Origin: Desulfobacterales bacterium S7086C20
Lineage (GTDB): Bacteria > Desulfobacterota > Desulfobacteria > Desulfobacterales > C00003060
DNA length: 37,623 nucleotides
Direction of reading: 5' to 3'
NCBI GenBank assembly: GCA_001751075.1
Contig: MAVP01000006.1
Coordinates: forward strand, 1-37,623
Part shown: piece after piece, positions 30,375 through 37,623 of the stretch
How the letters are laid out: every line of letters begins with the position of its first letter
How positions within the stretch are numbered: position 1 is the stretch's first letter
Position numbers and translations under genes: made by a program
The notes under the pieces: model-generated
The model's input: the letters and a program-made list of their open reading frames with translations, nothing else
Databases searched by the model: none
What the model was told of the DNA's origin: nothing

Positions 30375-33188
30375 TCAACTCTTTGTTGGCGCTGATTTTC
30401 CGTGTCCCCATCCCAGAAACTCTTTGCGATAGTCTATTTCTCGCTCAACCTTGACCGCACAAACCTTAAATTCTGGGATTTTGGCTATCGGATCCAAGGC
30501 GGAATGGGTCAGTACGTTAGTGGGCATTTCGGCATAATGAAATGTCATATAAACAACCCCGGGTGGTGTGCGTGTCGAGATCTTGGCCTTCGCCCATACA
30601 GTACCACGCCTTGAAATTATCTTTACGGTTTCATCGTTTTCAACCTCTAGGGCATCGGCATCTACAGGATTGATTTCTACGCTTTCTCCACCACCCAAGA
30701 CATTCAAGCCGGCCACCTTTCGCGATAGAGTGGCATGATAATGAAAAGTGCTTCGGCCCGTTGCAAGGATCAAGGGATACTCGTGACTGGTTGACTCTGC
30801 AGGCGGCAGATAAGACACCGGCATCAATTGTCCTCGACCATTGGGGGTGGAAAACGCTTCCTTGTGGAGATAAGGGGTTCCGGGATGCTCTACATCAGGG
30901 CATGGCCACTGGAGACCAACGCTGTCAATACGCTCATATGTGATACCCTTGTAGCTTGGTGTGAGGGCACGAATTTCTTCCATAATCTCTTCAGGACTTT
31001 CGAAATCGAAACCTTTTGCCTTCATATGCCTGGCAATGTCACAGATGATTTCCCAGTCTACACGGCTATTACCTACCGGTTCGATCGCCTTACGGACCCG
31101 CTGTACCCTCCGTTCACTGTTAGTAAAGGTCCCGTCTTTTTCGGCAAAAGTGGCCGCAGGCAACACGATATCGGCAAGCATTGCTGTTTCTGTAAGAAAG
31201 AGATCTTGTACGATGAATAACTCCAGGTGTGAGATTGCTTTTTCAACAAAGGTCGTATCAGCCTCAGTCAATATGGGGTTTTCGCCTATTATGTATAGGG
31301 CCTTTACCCTGTTTGAATCAACAGCCTCAAATACTTCCGTTAAAGTGAGTCCGGGAGATGAACTCAGGCGACATCCCCACGCCTTTTCAAATTTCTTCCG
31401 TATAGTAGAGTTTTCAACTGATTGATAACCAGGAAAGACATTGGGCAAGGCGCCCATATCACAGGCGCCCTGGACATTATTTTGGCCCCTTAACGGATTT
31501 ACTCCCGTTGATGGTTTCCCGATATTTCCTGTCAAGAGGGCCAGGTTTGCCAAGGCTTTTACATTATCAGTGCCGTGGGAATGTTGAGTAATCCCCATGG
31601 CATAAAGAATAGTTGCAGGTGAAGTAGTGGCATATATCCTGGCAGCTTCGGCAATCTGATCATAAGGAATTCCCGTAACATCTGCCACCAGATTAGGATC
31701 AAGTTCCATGAGGGTGGCTTTAAGCTTTTCGAATCCGTCACATCGTTCTTTTACAAAGGTCTCATCCCACAGTTTTTCCTCTACGATTACCCGTGCCATC
31801 CCGTTTAAAAGGGCCACATCGGTTCCAGGGCGAATCCTAAGCCAGATGTCGGCCTTGGGGAAAAGCATCGTTTCCCGAGGATCGACGAGAATTAGTTTTG
31901 CTCCATCCTTAATGGCCCTGTTGATCTGTCTACCTGTTATAGGGTGAGTAGCCGATATATTACTCCCTATGACAAATATGCAACCAGCCTTTGCTACTTC
32001 GGAAATAGAGTTTGTCATGGCGCCGCTGCCGAAGCTGGCAGCCAGACCGGCTACCGTAGGCGAGTGTCAGAGGCGGGCACAGTGGTCAATGTTGTTTGTT
32101 TCCATCACTGTCCTGACAAATTTTTGGAAGATATAGTTTTCTTCGTTCGTACATTTTGCTGAAGAAAAAGCAGCGAATTGCTTGCCCTTGTAATGCATTA
32201 GTGTGCTAGCCACATACTTGATTACTTGATCCCAGCTTACCTCGACAAAGCGGTCTTTCTGCTTAATAAGGGGAGCTGTCAGTGGCTTATCTTGGTTTTC
32301 AGTTTCATTAATCTTCCGGGATGACGAAAGGTGGTCATATGCCCGAACAAGCGGAGAAGACAAGCGACTGTTACTATGGATGAATCTGTAACCATAACGC
32401 CCCCTAACACATAGCCCTCCCCGGTTTACCGAGCTGATGCGGTCTCCTTTGGCCCTGACAACTTTGTTTCCACGTACCCCCAGATAAAGGCCACAACCCA
32501 CACCGCAAAACGCACATATGGTTTTGACCCTGCGAGTTGGGAATAGTTCCTCTTTAGGTATTAACGCCGCCGTGGGACAACGTTCAACGCATTCTCCGCA
32601 GGACACACAAACGGATCCCTTTAAAGGTTTGTCGCCAAAGGTGCTTACCTTCATATTATAACCGCGATAGGCCATATCGATGGCGCCAACTCCTGAGATC
32701 TCTCGGCAGGTCCGAACACATATCCCACACAGGATACACTTGTTGGGATTAAAACTGAAAAAAGGATTGCTATTGTCAATCGGGAGGTTTTTTGCAACAA
32801 GATTCAAACGATTGAGCCTGGACTCATCGTAGCCAATTCGATTGACTAATTCCTGCAGGCGACAACTCCCGCTTTTAGAACATAAAAGGCAGTTGAAGTC
32901 ATGATCGCTTAGCAAAAGCTCAAGGGTTACACGCCGAACTCGCTCAATCTCGGCATCATCCGTAACGACAGCCATGCCATCTTGGACAGGTGTTCGGCAG
33001 GCAGGATGGAGTTTTTTCTTGTTATTGATCTTAACGAGACATATCCGACATACCCCTTCCGGAGTGAGATCAGGGCAATGACACAAAGTGGGAATATAGA
33101 TGCCGGCCTTTTGTGCTGCCCCCAGGACCGTGGCGCCTTCCTGAGCCTTCACTTGCAGGCCGTTTATGGTGATGGAAATGTCACTCAT
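30375..33188 (-). CDS. fdhA: Selenocysteine-containing formate dehydrogenase alpha subunit (FdhA2), NADH-dependent/bifurcating type
   Basis: ORFs 32067..33188 and 30375..32018 share a frame, separated by TGA (32067-32069) in [31 protein letters not shown]. N-terminal 2Fe-2S, 4Fe-4S motifs, molybdopterin domain. 937 aa with Sec. Confidence 0.93.
32038..32069 (-). promoter_or_regulatory. Predicted bacterial SECIS element for FdhA2 UGA
   Basis: Minus strand TGACACTCGCCTACGGTAGCC-GGTCT-GGCTGC: 6-bp stem with one G-U pair, GGUCU loop, 18 nt after UGA. Confidence 0.87.
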
Positions 33189-33240
33189 TATTACTCACTG
33201 GTCTTTAATCGTATGCTGTTTTATCTTCATTGCCGACCGT

Positions 33241-33320
33241 TTACTGGCCACTGCTTGCCACGCCGAAGCTTGGCCAAGCGAAGGCGGGACAACTGGTAAC
33301 TGACAACCGGCAACTGATCA
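33241..33320. repeat. Heptamer-type repeat patch with inserted palindrome
   Basis: tactggccactg + cgccgaagcttggccaagcgaaggcg + ggacaactggtaactgacaaccggcaactgatca. Confidence 0.7.
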
Positions 33321-35210
33321 CATCTCTTGTCCCGAGACGCATTCGACCGCTTTAAACTTGGGAGGGCATACCTCCATGCATGTGCCACACTTGATGCATT
33401 TGGTCTGATCGATCTCATGGACTTGCCATTTTGCTCCGATGATCGCGTCAACGGGACAGGCCTTTAAGCAGAGCAAGCATGCCTTGCACCTGTAGTCTTT
33501 GATACGATAAGAGATGAGTTGCCTACACACAAGAGCGCGACAGCGTTTCTCGTGAATGTGTTCTTCGTATTCTTCTTTGAAATATTTAATAGTAGTAATT
33601 ACGGGGTTGGGCACGCTTTGACCCAGGCCGCAAATGGAGCCTGCCTTTACGGCTTCGGCCAGTTCCAAAAGGACTTCTATATCGCCAGGCCTGCCTTCTC
33701 CCTTAGTAATGTCATATAGTATTTGAAACATTTGCCTCGTACCCAGCTTACACAACGTGCACTGGCCGCACGATTCTTCTTGGGCAAAATCGAGAAAGTA
33801 GCGGGCCATATTCACCATGCAAGTATCCTCATCCATTACGAGCATTCCGCCGGAGCCCATAATTGATCCTGCTTCGGCGAGGGACTCATAATCGACGGGA
33901 AGATCCAAGAGACTTTCCGGGATACAGCCGCCGGAGGGGCCCCCCGTTTGTACGGCCTTAAACCTTTTGCTTCCTCTAACCCCGCCGCCTATGTCATATA
34001 TAATCTCTCGCAACGTAGTTCCCATGGAAACTTCCACAAGTCCGGTATTCCTAACATGACCAGACAAAGCAAAGACCTTTGTCCCTTTGCTCTTATCGGT
34101 ACCGATGTGGCTGAACCACTCTGCCCCTTTTTGGATAATAACGGGCACGCATGCAAGGGTTTCCACATTGTTTAAGACTGTAGGCATTCCCCACAGTCCT
34201 GACACGCTCGTGTTGGGCCTTGGCAGTGGGAGCGGGAAACCTCGTTTTCCCTCGATCGACATAACAAGGGCCGTTGATTCTCCGCATACAAATGCCCCGG
34301 CGCCTTTTACGATTTCAATCTCAAAGGCAAAGCCGCTTCCCATTATGTTGTCGCCAAGGAGTCCCAGGTCAGTTGCCTGAGCGATGGCTGTTGTTAAGTG
34401 CTGAACCGCAAGGGGGTATTCGGACCGCACATATATGATCCCCTTATTAGACCCTACAGCATAGCCCGCTATCATCATCCCTTCCAGCACGATGTGCGGA
34501 TCACCTTCCATGACGCTACGGTCCATGAATGCGCCGGGATCCCCCTCATCGCCGTTGCAAACAATGTATTTCACCTCACCAGGGGCGTTTCTTGAGGACT
34601 CCCATTTAAGCCCCGTTGGGAAGCCTGCCCCACCACGGCCGCGAAGGCCTGACTCCTTGATATGGGAAATAACCTCTTCCGGGCTTAGCTTAGAAATAAC
34701 CTTTGCCAACGCCTGATATCCATCGAATCTTACGTAATCTTGGATGTCGGTGGGATCAACATGACCACAATTTCTGAGAACAAGCCTTCTTTGTTTCTTG
34801 TAAAAAGGAATGTCAATCTCATGAACGCACTTCTTGCCCGTGGCAGGGTCCTCATACAAAAGCCTTTCAACGCTGTCGCCTTTGTTTAAGCTTTCGGAAA
34901 CTATTTCTGAAACGTCCCCCGTTGTCACACAGTGGTAAAACATACTCTCCGGCTCAACAACCACGATCGGTCCGTGTTCGCAATATCCACGGCAGCCCGC
35001 CTTCTTGACTATGATATCCCCATCTGGCTCTTGAGCTCTGATCTCTTGCTCAAACGATTCCCTCACATCGTGACTTCCAGAGGCCAGACAGCCTGTTCCA
35101 CAACAGACAACTACGGTCTTTGCGTCCGGCCTCTCTTGAGCAAGGATCGATTCCCTGAGACGCTCTAAACTCTCAGGTGTTTCTATTTTGGCCTTCTGAC
35201 GTGGGGACAT
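33318..35210 (-). CDS. NuoF/HydB-like NADH-binding flavoprotein subunit with C-terminal ferredoxin domain
   Basis: GLRGRGGAGFPTGLKWESSR, NGDEGDPGAFMDRSVMEGDPH, GAGAFVCGESTALVMSIEGKRG, ESCGQCTLCKLGTRQM; C-terminal CKACLLCLKACP and CIKCGTCMEVCPP; N-terminal thioredoxin-like 2Fe-2S domain. Confidence 0.94.
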   Translation of the reverse strand: MSPRQKAKIETPESLERLRESILAQERPDAKTVVVCCGTGCLASGSHDVRESFEQEIRAQEPDGDIIVKKAGCRGYCEHGPIVVVEPESMFYHCVTTGDVSEIVSESLNKGDSVERLLYEDPATGKKCVHEIDIPFYKKQRRLVLRNCGHVDPTDIQDYVRFDGYQALAKVISKLSPEEVISHIKESGLRGRGGAGFPTGLKWESSRNAPGEVKYIVCNGDEGDPGAFMDRSVMEGDPHIVLEGMMIAGYAVGSNKGIIYVRSEYPLAVQHLTTAIAQATDLGLLGDNIMGSGFAFEIEIVKGAGAFVCGESTALVMSIEGKRGFPLPLPRPNTSVSGLWGMPTVLNNVETLACVPVIIQKGAEWFSHIGTDKSKGTKVFALSGHVRNTGLVEVSMGTTLREIIYDIGGGVRGSKRFKAVQTGGPSGGCIPESLLDLPVDYESLAEAGSIMGSGGMLVMDEDTCMVNMARYFLDFAQEESCGQCTLCKLGTRQMFQILYDITKGEGRPGDIEVLLELAEAVKAGSICGLGQSVPNPVITTIKYFKEEYEEHIHEKRCRALVCRQLISYRIKDYRCKACLLCLKACPVDAIIGAKWQVHEIDQTKCIKCGTCMEVCPPKFKAVECVSGQEM

Positions 35211-35242
35211 TGTCTCGGATGTATCCTATTTTCTGTCACAGA

Positions 35243-35734
35243 TCATCTTTTCCTCAATTCCGTGCCTTCATACTTCTCACAATCACTAACGCTGGCAAGG
35301 ATTTCAGTCATCTTCTTTGTAGTGATCTGCGGATAAAGAGTATCATCGATAACCACAATCGGCGCCAAGGCGCATGACCCGAGACATGCGACCCGCTCAA
35401 GACTATACTTGTAATCTTCGGTCGTCTCGCCGGTCTTGATCCCCAGCTTATATTGAGCCGTCTCTAAAATGTTACGCGCCCCTCGCACATGGCAAGCGGT
35501 TCCCTGGCAAACCCTGACAAGATGATCCCCGCGACGGTTAAGGTAAAAATGGGCATAAAATGTTGCTACACTAAAGACTTGACTTGAAGACAAGCCCATA
35601 AAAACGGCGATTTCGCTAAGAGCCTCTTCAGGCAAATATCCAAACTCTTCCTGCACCCTTTGCAGGATTGATATCAAGCCGCCCTTCTTGCCCTTGAAGA
35701 CTGAAAGTATTTTTCCCAAACGCCCTTCTTTCAT
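35243..35734 (-). CDS. NuoE-like 2Fe-2S subunit
   Basis: LISILQRVQEEFGYLPEEAL, VCQGTACHVRGA, VACLGSCALAPIVVIDD. Confidence 0.94.
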   Translation of the reverse strand: MKEGRLGKILSVFKGKKGGLISILQRVQEEFGYLPEEALSEIAVFMGLSSSQVFSVATFYAHFYLNRRGDHLVRVCQGTACHVRGARNILETAQYKLGIKTGETTEDYKYSLERVACLGSCALAPIVVIDDTLYPQITTKKMTEILASVSDCEKYEGTELRKR

Positions 35735-35743
35735 ATAAACCCC

Positions 35744-36754
35744 TTATCTTTTCCCCTGAAACACATCTTCGGCTGTTCGCACATCAGCACGGCTTCCGAT
35801 GAACACGGGAACCCTTTGGTGAAGGTGTTCCGGCTCGATATCAAGGATCCTTTCAGTTCCAGTGCTTGCAGCACCTCCAGCCTGTTCCACAACAAACGCC
35901 AGCGGGTTAACCTCACACATCAACATCAGCTTTCCGTGCGGCTTTTTGGGGTCCTTTGAATCTGCCGGATAGATGTAGATTCCGCCCTTAAGCAGATTCC
36001 GGTGAAAGTCGGCAACAAAAGATCCTGAATAACGAAGGCCGTAGGGTCGATCTGACTTTATGTCAGGCGTCTTGAAGTATTCTACCACGTCTTGGACTCT
36101 TTCATCCCAGAAGTAGTAGTTTCCTTCGTTAACACTGTATGTCTTTCCCCTTTCTGGTATACGGATGTTTTCATGAGAAAGAAGAAACTCACCTATCTTC
36201 GGTTCTAAAGTAAAGCCGTGAACGCCGCTGCCGGTCGTATATACCATCATTGTGCTGGACCCATATATGAAGTAGCCTGCGGCAATTTGGTTATAACCAG
36301 GTTGAAGCACATTGGCCATTTCACTCAAATCCGCCATGTCCTGTTTTTTGAGTATGGAAAAGACTGTGCCCACCGTGACATGGGCATCTATGTTTGTAAT
36401 GCTCCCAAGGGGGTCGAAGACAAGTATGTAGCTTCCCTTGGAATACTTTGCCGGGACACGAATCAAGTCAGTTTTGTTCTTAGAGGCCATACACCACAAG
36501 TGTCCCACATGGCTGACACGATTTTTAATGGTACTGTCGGCAAAATCTACCAGCTTTTGGAAATGTTCATCATCGATGCTTTCACTTCCCGTCAAGCCAA
36601 AATCTTCCGTTAGGTTTGCCCTATTTACCTTCTGGGCAATAATCTTTGCCGCCACTATCAGTTCTGCCAGCATTGCAGTAAAGGCCCCGGTTGCCTCAGG
36701 CCGTTCTTTTTGTCTGGATAAAATATGCTCCGTTACTGTTATGCCTTTAACCAT
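35744..36754 (-). CDS. Class I fructose-1,6-bisphosphatase homologue with altered metal site
   Basis: RYSGSFVADFHRNLLKGGIYIYPAD, KPHGKLMLMCEVNPLAFVVEQAGG; motif DPLGSITNID replaces DPLDGSSNID. Confidence 0.88.
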   Translation of the reverse strand: MVKGITVTEHILSRQKERPEATGAFTAMLAELIVAAKIIAQKVNRANLTEDFGLTGSESIDDEHFQKLVDFADSTIKNRVSHVGHLWCMASKNKTDLIRVPAKYSKGSYILVFDPLGSITNIDAHVTVGTVFSILKKQDMADLSEMANVLQPGYNQIAAGYFIYGSSTMMVYTTGSGVHGFTLEPKIGEFLLSHENIRIPERGKTYSVNEGNYYFWDERVQDVVEYFKTPDIKSDRPYGLRYSGSFVADFHRNLLKGGIYIYPADSKDPKKPHGKLMLMCEVNPLAFVVEQAGGAASTGTERILDIEPEHLHQRVPVFIGSRADVRTAEDVFQGKR

Positions 36755-36776
36755 CTTTCGCTCCTTTCAAAAAAAA

Positions 36777-37079
36777 TCAACTCAGCAACACTTGGGCCTT
36801 TTCCTTTATATCTCTTTCCACCATCCCCTTGAAAGGAAGGGCGGCAATTGGGAACTTCCCGTCAAGGCGGATTTCAGATGCTTTTACGTAGAGGTTTCCT
36901 TCAACAAGGAAACCTAAAATACGAAAGGAGAAGCAAGCTGCATCGTTAACCCACGATTCATTGACATCAGTCACCTTGTCTCCAATCTGAGTCTTGAATT
37001 CCATTACAAGGTTTTTGATCCTCTTTGTTGCCTCTTTCACGCTAAGCTGATGAGGTACGGAAATGTTCATTCGAGGCAT
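36777..37079 (-). CDS. Polyhydroxyalkanoic acid system family-like protein
   Basis: MPRMNISVPHQLSVKEATKRIKNLVMEFKTQIGDKVTDVNESWVNDAACFSFRILGFLVEGNLYV...PFKGMVERDIKEKAQVLL. Confidence 0.7.
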   Translation of the reverse strand: MPRMNISVPHQLSVKEATKRIKNLVMEFKTQIGDKVTDVNESWVNDAACFSFRILGFLVEGNLYVKASEIRLDGKFPIAALPFKGMVERDIKEKAQVLLS

Positions 37080-37274
37080 AAAAATCGACCCCTTCTTCAC
37101 TTTTGCCTTGCCGGCACGGATGCGGCTAGGTCACATAAATAGCACAAGAAAGTATTCCAACTCTTGAAGCCTTGCGCGCTCGCCAACCCAGAACCGTGAA
37201 CTCTAAACCTATGAACGCCTTCAGAGTTTTTTACGCACTTGAAGATCCCACCAATTTCTGCAGATGTCAAGTCC

Positions 37275-37427
37275 TGACGACTTCGTAAAAAGTCAGATTC
37301 TGATGGCACAGTAAAAAGCTCCAAATTCAAGGCGCGCGAATCTTTAGGAATAAGGCGTACTTATCGTACGCCGCAGTGACGAAAGATGCAGCGCAACACA
37401 GAAGTTGGACTTTTTACGAAGTCGTCA
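37275..37427. repeat. Family A TIR repeat, full copy (A5)
   Basis: tgacgacttcgtaaaaagtc ... gactttttacgaagtcgtca near-perfect terminal inverted repeat; internal ggcgtacttatcgtacgcc hairpin. Confidence 0.9.
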
Positions 37428-37623
37428 ATCCTTCTACGTGAAGGTGGCCTGAGGGTTTCTCGGAAAGAACCTGACTTCCGCCCTGAGCCATAACCTTTAA
37501 AAATGCTTCTACTACATTTGGGTCGAACTGAGTACCGCTTCCTTTTTCGATAATGCCGACAGCACGATCGTGAAGCATACCCTTTCTGTATGGTCGATCA
37601 GAAGTCACAGCATCGTAGACATC
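37414..37623 (-). CDS. HD-GYP domain protein, C-terminal fragment (runs off window end)
   Basis: DVYDAVTSDRPYRKGMLHDRAVGIIEKGSGTQFDPNVVEAFL typical of HD-GYP C-terminus; open to window edge. Confidence 0.88.
   Translation of the reverse strand, partial: DVYDAVTSDRPYRKGMLHDRAVGIIEKGSGTQFDPNVVEAFLKVMAQGGSQVLSEKPSGHLHVEGLTTS

Noticed and set aside
37097-37330. 77-aa minus-strand ORF
   Set aside because: Includes repeat A5 sequence and shows no recognisable domain; left unannotated.

Overview
The window looks like a chromosomal segment of an anaerobic, probably Desulfobacterota-type bacterium (taxonomy is inferred from gene content and repeats). Left part: hybrid two-component kinase with an overlapping periplasmic binding protein; DUF3568-like lipoprotein; a kinase-fold protein resembling the SidJ pseudokinase/polyglutamylase group; a membrane-HEAT-TPR chimera; lytic transglycosylase; Nnr; a 34% histidine mini-protein; cold-shock protein. 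Middle: a divergent enolase homologue directly upstream of pyruvate kinase, a dynamin-like GTPase, a U32 peptidase, folC, purH split into two genes, folE2. Right part: a minus-strand cluster of PHA-system protein, degenerate class I FBPase, NuoE-like, NuoF-like, FdhA2 and FdhA1. Both FdhA genes are interrupted by an in-frame TGA followed by a SECIS-like hairpin with a GGUCU loop, so I read them as selenoproteins. FdhA1 is additionally fused to a GltD/NfnB-like flavoprotein module. Several families of short palindromic/TIR repeats are scattered between genes, and in four cases the repeat terminus supplies the stop codon of the adjacent gene. The leads I would follow first are the Sec-FDH/NuoEF/degenerate-FBPase cluster, the SidJ-like protein, the enolase paralogue and the repeat families.
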